DNA from: Streptomyces flavochromogenes
Lineage (GTDB): Bacteria > Actinomycetota > Actinomycetes > Streptomycetales > Streptomycetaceae
Length of the DNA stretch: 64,000 nucleotides
Assembly: GCF_000717595.1 (NCBI RefSeq)
Contig: NZ_JNZO01000013.1
Span: 1 to 64,000, forward strand
Direction: 5' to 3'
The translations under genes were made by a program, and so were the position numbers. The notes below the pieces were generated by a model. It did no database searches, had not been told where the DNA came from, and saw nothing but the letters and a program-made list of their open reading frames with translations. This document shows, piece after piece, positions 19,145-26,148 of this stretch. Within the stretch, counting starts at the first letter, position 1. Every line of letters starts with the position of its first letter.

Positions 19145-19836
19145 GCGCCGGCCCGGGCCATCACCGGGGTGTGGACACGGTTGCCCTCGGCCGTGGCGAG
19201 GGCCCGGTCGAGCAGCGTGCCGGCTCCTCGGCCGTCCCGCACCGAGCTGAGAACGACCTCGACGCCGGGGTTGACCTGCTCCACGTGGGTGCGGAAGGCC
19301 GTCTCGTCGAACTCCGCGGCCTCGGCCATGTCGGTCTTGGTGACGATCACCAGCTGGGCGAGGCCGAACGCGCTGGGATACTTGAGCGGCTTGTCCTCCC
19401 CCTCGGTGACCGAGGCGAGCACGACGCGGAGCGACTCTCCCAGGTCGTAGCCGGCGGGGCAGACGAGGTTGCCGACGTTCTCGACGAACAGCAGCCGGGT
19501 CGACTCGGGCAGCCAGTCGTGCAGGTGGCGGGCGACCATGTCGGCCTCCAGATGACAGAGGCCGTCGGTGAGCACCTGCTTGACGGGGACACCCGAGCGG
19601 GCCAGGCGACGGGCGTCGTTCTCGGTGGCGAGGTCGGCGGTGAGCGCGGCGGCGCTGACGCCCCGTTCGGCGGCGAGGCGGAGTTCTCGCTCCAGCAGGG
19701 CGGTCTTGCCGCTGCCGGGGCTGGAGAGCAGGTTGACCACGGTGGTGCCGCGGGCGGTCAGTTCGGTGCGCAGGATCTGTGCCGCGGCCTCGTTCTTCGC
19801 GAGAACGGCACGCTGGAGATCGACTGCTCGGCACAT
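19141..19836 (-). CDS. hypB: Hydrogenase nickel incorporation GTPase HypB
   Basis: A SIMIBI-class GTPase that, with HypA, loads nickel into the hydrogenase large subunit. Walker A is SSPGSGKTALLE near residue 42, DLATENDARRL and the metal site motif GLCHLEADMV follow, and VIVTKTDMAE is the NKxD equivalent. At 231 residues it lacks both the His-rich stretch and the N-terminal CxxCGC nickel site found in some HypB proteins. ATG 19836 lies 2 nt after the hypA stop. Confidence 0.95.
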   Translation of the reverse strand: MCRAVDLQRAVLAKNEAAAQILRTELTARGTTVVNLLSSPGSGKTALLERELRLAAERGVSAAALTADLATENDARRLARSGVPVKQVLTDGLCHLEADMVARHLHDWLPESTRLLFVENVGNLVCPAGYDLGESLRVVLASVTEGEDKPLKYPSAFGLAQLVIVTKTDMAEAAEFDETAFRTHVEQVNPGVEVVLSSVRDGRGAGTLLDRALATAEGNRVHTPVMARAGA

Positions 19837-19838
19837 GC

Positions 19839-20234
19839 TCAGCTCTCCTCGGTGATCGGTTGGTGCGCTTCTTCGCGCGACGCCTCCGGGTCGGCCCAGC
19901 GGACCTCCCGGATCTGGAGTTCGCGGCCGGAGACGAGTCCGTCGGCCGCGGCGCCGCAGCCGGGGCAGAGCAGGCACGGCGGCATGCCGACCGGCCAGAC
20001 CTCGGCGCATGGGGTGCAGCGCGCGGTTCCGGGGACGGTTCGGGTGATCAGCTCGGCGCCTTCGACGACGGTTCCGGCGCAGGCGAGTTCGAAACAGAAG
20101 GCGAGGGCGTCGGCGACGACGCCGGCCAGCTCGCCCACCTCCAGCTCGATGCTGCTGACACCGATGGCCCCCCGGGACCTCGCCGCGGTCTCGACCTGGT
20201 CGACGACGGCGACCGCGAGGGACATCTCGTGCAT
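19839..20234 (-). CDS. hypA: Hydrogenase nickel metallochaperone HypA
   Basis: A nickel chaperone that passes Ni to the large subunit with HypB. It begins with the essential MHEMSLA (Ni-binding N-terminal amine and His2) and has the zinc-binding pairs CTPC and CPGC in the C-terminal half. At 131 residues it is slightly long, with an acidic tail. It is the first gene of hypABFCDE. About 140 nt separate it from the upstream DUF6893 gene and include a hairpin, so hypA may have its own promoter. Confidence 0.95.
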   Translation of the reverse strand: MHEMSLAVAVVDQVETAARSRGAIGVSSIELEVGELAGVVADALAFCFELACAGTVVEGAELITRTVPGTARCTPCAEVWPVGMPPCLLCPGCGAAADGLVSGRELQIREVRWADPEASREEAHQPITEES

Positions 20235-20336
20235 CGGTCTCCGTCCTGGGCGCCGGGGTGGGTCTCGGGCGCCATTAGAGAACGGGGGGTGGCGGAGGAA
20301 CGCCCGGCGCGCCGGGACCGGCCGTCGGTGTCGTCC

Positions 20337-20362
20337 GTTCGGTGCAGCCGCCGCCACCGAAC
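20337..20362 (-). terminator. Candidate hairpin between structural genes and hypA
   Basis: GTTCGGTG and CACCGAAC form a perfect 8-bp stem with a 10-nt loop, 12 nt after the DUF6893 stop. It could end or attenuate the hypX-hhySL transcript before the hyp genes, or stabilise the 3' end of the upstream message. Confidence 0.45.
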
Positions 20363-20373
20363 CTGCGGGTGCG

Positions 20374-20490
20374 TCACATCCTGCTGATCCGCAGGTAGCG
20401 CCGGAGGTCGGGGAGGACTCCGGCGACGACGGCCGCGACGGCCAGTGCGGCGGTGGCGACAGCTGCGATGCCGAGGATGTTCCTGTGCAT
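20374..20490 (-). CDS. DUF6893 family 38-residue membrane peptide
   Basis: A very short gene whose product is one transmembrane helix (GIAAVATAALAVAAVVAGVL) followed by a basic tail PDLRRYLRISRM. I recall this as DUF6893, found in Streptomyces hydrogenase loci. ATG 20490 has GGAG 6 nt upstream. The longer ATG 20514 overlaps the protease stop in ATGA. The sequence suggests a membrane anchor or small subunit for the hydrogenase, whose small subunit lacks its own anchor. Function is not established. Confidence 0.75.
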   Translation of the reverse strand: MHRNILGIAAVATAALAVAAVVAGVLPDLRRYLRISRM

Positions 20491-20510
20491 GGTGCTCTCC
20501 GTTTCCCTGT

Positions 20511-21041
20511 TCATACGACGGCTTCCTGCCGGACCAGTTCGGTCACCATGCGCACGGCTTCGGGTACGGCCGCGGCGACCTGGGGGCTGAGCCCGATGCC
20601 CTCGTCGAGGCAGGCCGGTTCGCAGCCGACGACGAGGATCCGCCGTGGCGGCGCGGCCCCGGTTCCCGCGCACAGGGTGTCGAGCAGGGCGAGGACGGCG
20701 TCGGGCGTCATCCGGTGGCCGTCGAGCGGCGCGGGCTCCGTACCGTGGCCGCGGTCGTTCGCCGCCGAGGCGTCGATCAGATAGAGCGTCCCCGGTGGAC
20801 CGCCGCGGGCGGTGACGTCGACGAGGACGAGCGTGTCCCAGCCTTCGAGGAGTTCGTAGGCGAGGTGGACGCCCCGGACGCCGACGTCGGCCAGCTCGAC
20901 GGAGGCGGGGAGTTCCTCGCGGGTGAGCCGCCGCAGGGTCTCCACGCCGAAGCCGTCGTCGCCGAGGAAGATGTTGCCCACCCCGGCCACGAGGGTGCGG
21001 GCCGTACCGGGCGTTCCGGCCTCGGGCGCGGGGCCGTTCAC
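20511..21041 (-). CDS. Hydrogenase maturation protease (HyaD/HupD type)
   Basis: An endopeptidase that removes the C-terminal extension of the large subunit after nickel insertion. GVGNIFLGDDGFGVETLRRL near residue 18 carries the first nickel-sensing acidic residue, LVLVDVTARGGPPGTLYLID the second, and GCEPACLDEGIGLSPQV is the typical HupD-type C-terminal motif. Its substrate is very probably HhyL, which retains a tail after its last Cys motif. GTG 21041 overlaps the upstream stop (GTGA). Confidence 0.92.
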   Translation of the reverse strand: MNGPAPEAGTPGTARTLVAGVGNIFLGDDGFGVETLRRLTREELPASVELADVGVRGVHLAYELLEGWDTLVLVDVTARGGPPGTLYLIDASAANDRGHGTEPAPLDGHRMTPDAVLALLDTLCAGTGAAPPRRILVVGCEPACLDEGIGLSPQVAAAVPEAVRMVTELVRQEAVV

Positions 21042-22432
21042 CTGTCCTCCAGTGTTTCGACCTCGTCGGGCTGGAAGTAGAGGAACCTGCCCTGTTCGCG
21101 ACGGATGTCGGCGCCCGGGTCGTCCTCCACGGTGACCGCGATGTGGACTCCTCCGTCGACGTCGTGGAGGACCGCCTCGACCAGGGCGCTGCGCCCGTCG
21201 AGGAACAGGTCCTGGGCGTCCGTGTGGCGGAGCCGTGGGCGCAGGACGACCCTGCTGCCCGCGCGGACGGCGCGTCCGTCGACGAGGACGTGGTCGTTGC
21301 CCGGATCGACACCGGTGTCGCCGCCCGGGTCCCACCAGGGCGTCTCCGGTTCGAGGATGTTTCCGGCCGGCTTCGGGGTCCCGGTGACGCTCTGGAGGCT
21401 CCGCACCGCTCCGTGCAGACGTTCGAGGACCTCGGGGGGCATGGTGTCCGCCAGTTCGATCACCGCCGCCGCGCGGGCATCGGTCCCCCTGGCCTCGCGC
21501 TTCTCCTCGTCGGTGAGGGCCGCCGTGCGCAGGGCGAGGATCTCGTCGATCTCGGTCGCGTCGTAGAGGGCGCCGGGGCTCTCGGGCGCGATGGCCGGAT
21601 GATCCTCCAGGATGATCGGCGAGGAGAGCATCAGGTCGTCACGGCCGGGTTCGCCGGCCAGGACGGGCCAGGTGTGCAGGTTGCGGCAGGCCGCGACGGC
21701 ACCCTTGGCCCATTCCGGCGGGTCTGTCATCGACAGGAACGAGCCGCCGTCGAGGCGCAGCAGGGCGTGCGCGGCGACGAGGGAGTACGGCAGTGCCGCG
21801 TGGCGGTCGGTGTCCCGTTCGGCGGTCCAGGTGCTGGTGTTCTCCACCGTGACCGAGAGGCGCTCGACACGGTACGGGCCGTCGAGTTCTGCCGAGGAGA
21901 TGCGCAGAGTACCGCTGATCTCGTCGCGCCGGCGTACGAGTCGGCCGAGGACGCGGCCGTCGTCGGTGACCTTCTCGACCTCGTCGGCCGCGGGGCGGGT
22001 GAAGGGCAGGACGGCACCGTCACCGCGCAGCTCGGCGACGGGGACGGCGAGGGTGACCCGCTCCTCGACGCCCTCGTCCCAGGGCACCAGGACCCGGTCG
22101 GCCAGGCGGAGTTCGTCGGTCGGGGCGTACGTCCCGTCCTCACGGAGTTCTTCGACGGTGCGCCGCTGGGCGCGCAGGAAGCGGACCTCCACGGCGAGTT
22201 CGGCGCCGGTCCTGGGCTCCATGAGGCACTCGGTGCGCTGGAGGTCGTGCTCCTCGGCGACGGCGCTCCAGGACGGTGGCACCAGGACGCCGAACTGCCA
22301 GCGGAGCCGGTTCTTCGCGGCGGACGCACGGTACGGGTAGAGGACGTACCCCTCGAAGAGGACGGCGTCGGCGACATGCCGGGCGACGGCGAACCGCGCC
22401 TCGGTGCCGGGAGTGAAGGCGACGGTGGTCAT
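21038..22432 (-). CDS. Hydrogenase-locus protein of unknown function (464 aa)
   Basis: I do not recognise a family. The product is soluble and acidic, with no signal peptide, no membrane helix and few Cys residues. The N-terminal half contains repeated beta-like segments (ADAVLFEGYVLYPYRASAAK, then FGVLVPPSW); the C-terminal half contains PPEWAKGAVAACRNLHTWPV and LMLSSPIILEDHPAIAPE, and it ends in an acidic segment containing FLYFQPDEVETLEDR. ATG 22432 follows GAGAGGACAGC and overlaps DUF6084 (ATGA); the stop overlaps the protease start. Its place inside the translationally coupled chain between hhyL and the protease argues for a role in maturation or complex assembly. Confidence 0.8.
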   Translation of the reverse strand: MTTVAFTPGTEARFAVARHVADAVLFEGYVLYPYRASAAKNRLRWQFGVLVPPSWSAVAEEHDLQRTECLMEPRTGAELAVEVRFLRAQRRTVEELREDGTYAPTDELRLADRVLVPWDEGVEERVTLAVPVAELRGDGAVLPFTRPAADEVEKVTDDGRVLGRLVRRRDEISGTLRISSAELDGPYRVERLSVTVENTSTWTAERDTDRHAALPYSLVAAHALLRLDGGSFLSMTDPPEWAKGAVAACRNLHTWPVLAGEPGRDDLMLSSPIILEDHPAIAPESPGALYDATEIDEILALRTAALTDEEKREARGTDARAAAVIELADTMPPEVLERLHGAVRSLQSVTGTPKPAGNILEPETPWWDPGGDTGVDPGNDHVLVDGRAVRAGSRVVLRPRLRHTDAQDLFLDGRSALVEAVLHDVDGGVHIAVTVEDDPGADIRREQGRFLYFQPDEVETLEDR

Positions 22433-23067
22433 GCTGTCCTCTCCCCCGCCGCTTCGAGCAGGGACTCGACGGTGGCCTGCCATGACGGGAGGGCCCGGCG
22501 CGAGCGGTAGGCGAGCAGGGCGTCCATCGCGTCGCCCGGGAGCCGGATCCATCCGCAGCCGGGGAAGTGCTGGTCGATCATCTCGCGCCACACCTTCACA
22601 GGCATGCGGTGCGAGACCTCCTTGTCCCAGGGAACGGGCTCGACGTGGAAGCCGCCGGCGCCGGTGAACGCGGTGCCGGAGAAGAGCAGGAGCAGCGGGA
22701 CGTCGCCGTCGGAGAGCGCCCGGAAGTACCTGGACGCGGCGATGTCGGTGTCGTAGGTGCACGGTACGACGAGGTCGGTCTCGATCTCGCCGGTGAAGCC
22801 GGGCACCATGACGGAGGCCTGGGCGAACTGCACCGGGTTGAGGCTGCTGCCCCACCGGGAGCGCTCCCCGAAGAGGTCGCCCAGCGCTGCGGCCTCCTGG
22901 TCGTCGTAGCCGCGCCGGGCGGGTTCGATACGGATCTGGCAGCGCAGGGCCATGGCGTGCACCCGGTCACCGCCGGTGGCGGTGATCCGCAGCCGGAACA
23001 CGAGCGTGGGGCCGGCCGCGTAGGGATCGGCGCGGACGTCGGTGCAGCCGAAGGAGAACTCGGTCAC
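22429..23067 (-). CDS. DUF6084 family protein in hydrogenase operon
   Basis: A 212-residue soluble protein that I recall as DUF6084. The N-terminal half resembles a beta-sandwich (VFRLRITATGGDRVHAMALR), with FAQASVMVPGFTGEIETDLV and WIRLPGDAMDALLAYRSRRA further on. No catalytic or metal-binding pattern is visible. It overlaps its neighbours at both ends (GTGA, ATGA). The family is known from Streptomyces hydrogenase loci; no function is established, and a structural or assembly role is inferred from context. Confidence 0.8.
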   Translation of the reverse strand: MTEFSFGCTDVRADPYAAGPTLVFRLRITATGGDRVHAMALRCQIRIEPARRGYDDQEAAALGDLFGERSRWGSSLNPVQFAQASVMVPGFTGEIETDLVVPCTYDTDIAASRYFRALSDGDVPLLLLFSGTAFTGAGGFHVEPVPWDKEVSHRMPVKVWREMIDQHFPGCGWIRLPGDAMDALLAYRSRRALPSWQATVESLLEAAGERTA

Positions 23068-23723
23068 GGCCGGCTCCCCTGCGGCTCGCGCGCCAGGCCG
23101 CGTACGTGGGCGAAGAGCTCGTCGAGGGCGGCGCGTGCCTCCGCGCCTCCGTCGAACCCCTGCCAGTGCAGTCGCATGCGGCCCACCAGTTCGTAACAGA
23201 GGTCGATCGGTACGAGGAAGCACTCGGTGCGGCCCTCGTGGCGGCGGAGCAACAGGGCCTCCACGTCGGGTTCGAGGTGGGCGGCCAGCGGGGTGGCGTC
23301 GAGGACGGACCGCCAGGCGTCCTCCTCCAGCTCGCTCTCGGTGGCACCGGCGGGGCTCGGGTAGAGCGCCACCGGTCGGTCGAGGGCGGAATTGCGGAAG
23401 AGGAACGCGACGGAGACCGGGATTCGCAGCGACTCCCACGCCCGGTCGTCGATCCGGTGTCCCGGGTCGCTCAGGAAACGGCCGGGCACCGCCCTGAAGC
23501 GGCCAGGGGAGGCCGCGGACCGGTCCATCAGCTGCGCGCACGGGCCGCATGCGCACACCAGGGCCCGCTTGTCCGTGTCGACGAGATGCGGGTGACGCAC
23601 CTCGGCCGCGAGTGCCGCCCCACACAGTTCGCACCGTTCCTCGCGGGGCGGACGCGGGGTGGTGAACCGGCGCAGGCCCGTGGGCCGCGGGGGCCGCACG
23701 GCGCCGTTCGGCGGCCCGTTCAC
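23064..23723 (-). CDS. DUF5947 family protein with Cys-rich N-terminus
   Basis: A 219-residue protein that I recall as DUF5947. The N-terminal third has CELCGAAL, then a His-rich spacer and LVCACGPCAQLMD, giving a C-x2-C...C-x-C-x2-C arrangement suited to zinc, mononuclear iron or an Fe-S cluster. The rest is alpha/beta without known motifs (FLVPIDLCYELVGRMRLHWQ). GTG 23723 overlaps the NifU-like stop (GTGA). In a hydrogenase operon this could be an electron-transfer or cluster-delivery protein, but that is inference. Confidence 0.8.
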   Translation of the reverse strand: MNGPPNGAVRPPRPTGLRRFTTPRPPREERCELCGAALAAEVRHPHLVDTDKRALVCACGPCAQLMDRSAASPGRFRAVPGRFLSDPGHRIDDRAWESLRIPVSVAFLFRNSALDRPVALYPSPAGATESELEEDAWRSVLDATPLAAHLEPDVEALLLRRHEGRTECFLVPIDLCYELVGRMRLHWQGFDGGAEARAALDELFAHVRGLAREPQGSRP

Positions 23724-24277
23724 AGGGCGGCCGACGAGCGGCCGTCCGCGCCCGCGAGGGACGGACGGGTGCCGATCTGGAGCAGCGCCGGCTCGCGCGG
23801 AGCGCCGGTCTCCAGCTCCACGGCGGTGACCTCGGGCGCGAAGCAGGCGAGGGCGTCCACGGCCGCCTGCCGGACGGACTCCTGGGTGCCGGAGCAGCCG
23901 CAGCCGGTCGAGGCGGTGACCCGCAGCCGCAGCACGCCCGTCGCCGTGTCGAACCCGGCGTTCTCCACGGGCTGCGGCAGGGCGGACAGGGCGCGGTCGA
24001 TGCGCGCCGGCGCGTCCTCGGGGTGCAGTCCGTGCAGGTTGAGCAGGCTCGCGACGAGTTCGTCCGCGAGCAGCGGACCCAGCGGGTCGGCGGGCGGACG
24101 GGCGGCGGGGCTCCCGAGGAGCTCGACCACGCGGGCGATGCCACTGCCGTAGAACTCCATGAGGACGCGTACGACTTCCTCCGCGGCCGCGGAGGCCTCG
24201 GCGTCGCCGTTCTCGGCCAGCCGGTCCAGGACCTCCTCGACGCGTCGGCCCGCCTCTTCGGCGGTGGTCGTGCTCAT
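23720..24277 (-). CDS. NifU-like C-terminal domain protein in hydrogenase operon
   Basis: A 185-residue protein with a helical N-terminal half (about 1-95) and a NifU C-terminal-like fold (about 100-185) in which TASTGCGCSGTQESVRQAAV occupies the place of the usual CxxC scaffold loop. It probably supplies or repairs Fe-S clusters of HhyS. ATG 24277 overlaps the hhyL stop (ATGA), so it is coupled to the large subunit. The altered Cys spacing (CGC) compared with standard NifU/NfuA may change how the cluster is held. Confidence 0.8.
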   Translation of the reverse strand: MSTTTAEEAGRRVEEVLDRLAENGDAEASAAAEEVVRVLMEFYGSGIARVVELLGSPAARPPADPLGPLLADELVASLLNLHGLHPEDAPARIDRALSALPQPVENAGFDTATGVLRLRVTASTGCGCSGTQESVRQAAVDALACFAPEVTAVELETGAPREPALLQIGTRPSLAGADGRSSAAL

Positions 24278-26082
24278 CCGGCCAGACCGCTCAGGCCGGT
24301 GGGCACGTGCATCTGCTTCACGGTCCTGCCGTTGCCCGTGTACATGTGGACGCCGCACGGGAGACAGGGGTCGAAACTGCGCACGGCGCGCATGATGTCG
24401 ATGCCCTTGAAGTTCTCGGGCGTGTTCTCCTCGAAGATCGGGGTGTTCTGCACCGCGTCCTCGTACGGTCCGGGGGTCCCGAACGTGTCCCGCGTGGAGG
24501 CGTTCCACGGCGTCGGCGGATAGGGGTGGTAGTTGGCGATCTTGCCGTCCCTGATGACCATGTGGTGCGAGAGGACGCCGCGTACGGCCTCGGTGAAGCC
24601 GACGCCGATGGACTCGTCGGGCACTTCGAACTTCTCCCACGTCTGCGTGCGTCCGGCGCGGACCTCTTCCAGGCCCTTCTCGGCGCAGTGCAGGGCGACG
24701 GCCGCCGCGTACGCCTGGAAGTACGTCCGGGCGCGGTTGCGCTCCAGGGCGTTGCTCCACTTCGGGATCTTCCACTCGAAGGTGGTCTCCGGCTTGGTCA
24801 TCGTCCGGGGGAGGTTGATGACGACGCTGTGCCCGGTGGCCTTGATGTAGCCGATGTCGACGAGGCCGGAGAGCGCGGTGGACCACAGGCGCGCGATGGG
24901 GCCGCCCCCGGTGTCCAGCGCCAGGTGGTCCTTGCCGTCGAACCATCGCGGGGACATGACCCAGCTGTACTTGTCGTCGAAGTTCCGCTTCTGCGGGGCC
25001 GGGATCGTGTGCTGGTTCCACGGGTGGCGCGGGTCGACCGGGTTGCCGAGGGGATCGTGGGTGACGAACTGCTCCTGGCCCTGCCAGTCCTCGTAGTACG
25101 AGCTGCCGAGCAGGATGCGAATGCCGAGGTTGATCTCGGTGAGGTCGTTGGTCACCAGTTTGCCGTCGACGACGACACCGGGGGTGACGAACATCCGCCG
25201 GCCCCAGTCGGTCATGTTGGCGTAGGTGAAGTCGCAGTGCTCGGGGTCGTTGAGGGCGCCCCAGCAGCCGAGCAGCACCCGGCGGCGGCCGACCTCCTCG
25301 TAGCCGGGCAGCGCCTCGTAGAAGAAGTCGAAGAGGTCGTCGTGGAGGGGGACGACCCGCTTCATGAACTCCACGTACCGCATGAGGCGGCTCATGTAGT
25401 CGGTGAACAGCTGCACGGACGCGACCGTGCCGACACCGCCGGGATAGAGGGTGGAGGGGTGGACGTGCCGCCCTTCCATGAGACAGAACATCTCCCGGGT
25501 GTAGCGGCTGACCTGGAGCGCCTCGCGGTAGAACTCGCCTTCGAGGGGGTTGAGGGAGCGCATGATGTCCGCGATCGTGCGGTAGCCGTGTTCGGCGGCG
25601 TGCGGCGCCTCGGTGCGCTCGGCCAGCTCCAGGACACCGGGGTTGGTCTCGCGGACCATCTTCTCGCAGTAGTCGACCCCGACCAGGTTCTCCTGGAAGA
25701 TGTTGTGGTCGAACATGTACTCCGCGGACTCGCCGAGGTTGATGATCCACTCACCGAGGTGCGGGGGCTTCACGCCGTACGCCATGTTCTGGGCGTACAC
25801 CGAGCAGGTCGCGTGGTTGTCACCGCAGATGCCGCAGATGCGGCTGGTGATGAAGTGCGCGTCGCGGGGGTCCTTGCCCCGCATGAAGACGCTGTAGCCG
25901 CGGAAGACGGAGGACGTGCTGTAGCACTCCGCGACGCGCTTCTGCTTGAAATCGATCTTCGTGTGGATGCCGAGGCTGCCCACGATCCGGGTGATGGGAT
26001 CCCAGGCCATCTCCACAAGGCCGGAGCCGTCACCCGTCGTCTTCGCCGGAGATGCCATGGTTGCTGTGGTGCCCTTCGTCAA
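24274..26082 (-). CDS. hhyL: Group 1h [NiFe] hydrogenase large subunit
   Basis: The catalytic subunit that splits H2 at a NiFe(CN)2CO centre. The L1 motif RICGICGDNHATC is near residue 82 and the L2 motif DPCLPCGVH near residue 575; the four Cys residues hold the metals. A 23-residue tail after the L2 His (MYTGNG...SGLAG) is the segment the maturation protease would remove. Sequence and operon match the high-affinity, oxygen-insensitive class (formerly group 5) that consumes atmospheric H2 in actinobacteria. The start is TTG 26082 or ATG 26058 (MASPAKT); neither has an ideal binding site. It lies 66 nt after hhyS. Confidence 0.96.
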   Translation of the reverse strand: MTKGTTATMASPAKTTGDGSGLVEMAWDPITRIVGSLGIHTKIDFKQKRVAECYSTSSVFRGYSVFMRGKDPRDAHFITSRICGICGDNHATCSVYAQNMAYGVKPPHLGEWIINLGESAEYMFDHNIFQENLVGVDYCEKMVRETNPGVLELAERTEAPHAAEHGYRTIADIMRSLNPLEGEFYREALQVSRYTREMFCLMEGRHVHPSTLYPGGVGTVASVQLFTDYMSRLMRYVEFMKRVVPLHDDLFDFFYEALPGYEEVGRRRVLLGCWGALNDPEHCDFTYANMTDWGRRMFVTPGVVVDGKLVTNDLTEINLGIRILLGSSYYEDWQGQEQFVTHDPLGNPVDPRHPWNQHTIPAPQKRNFDDKYSWVMSPRWFDGKDHLALDTGGGPIARLWSTALSGLVDIGYIKATGHSVVINLPRTMTKPETTFEWKIPKWSNALERNRARTYFQAYAAAVALHCAEKGLEEVRAGRTQTWEKFEVPDESIGVGFTEAVRGVLSHHMVIRDGKIANYHPYPPTPWNASTRDTFGTPGPYEDAVQNTPIFEENTPENFKGIDIMRAVRSFDPCLPCGVHMYTGNGRTVKQMHVPTGLSGLAG

Positions 26083-26148
26083 CTCTTCGACTTCGCGAAC
26101 AGTGGGATGGATGGGGGGTACTGCGGGGGTGGTGCGACGGCGTCACGG

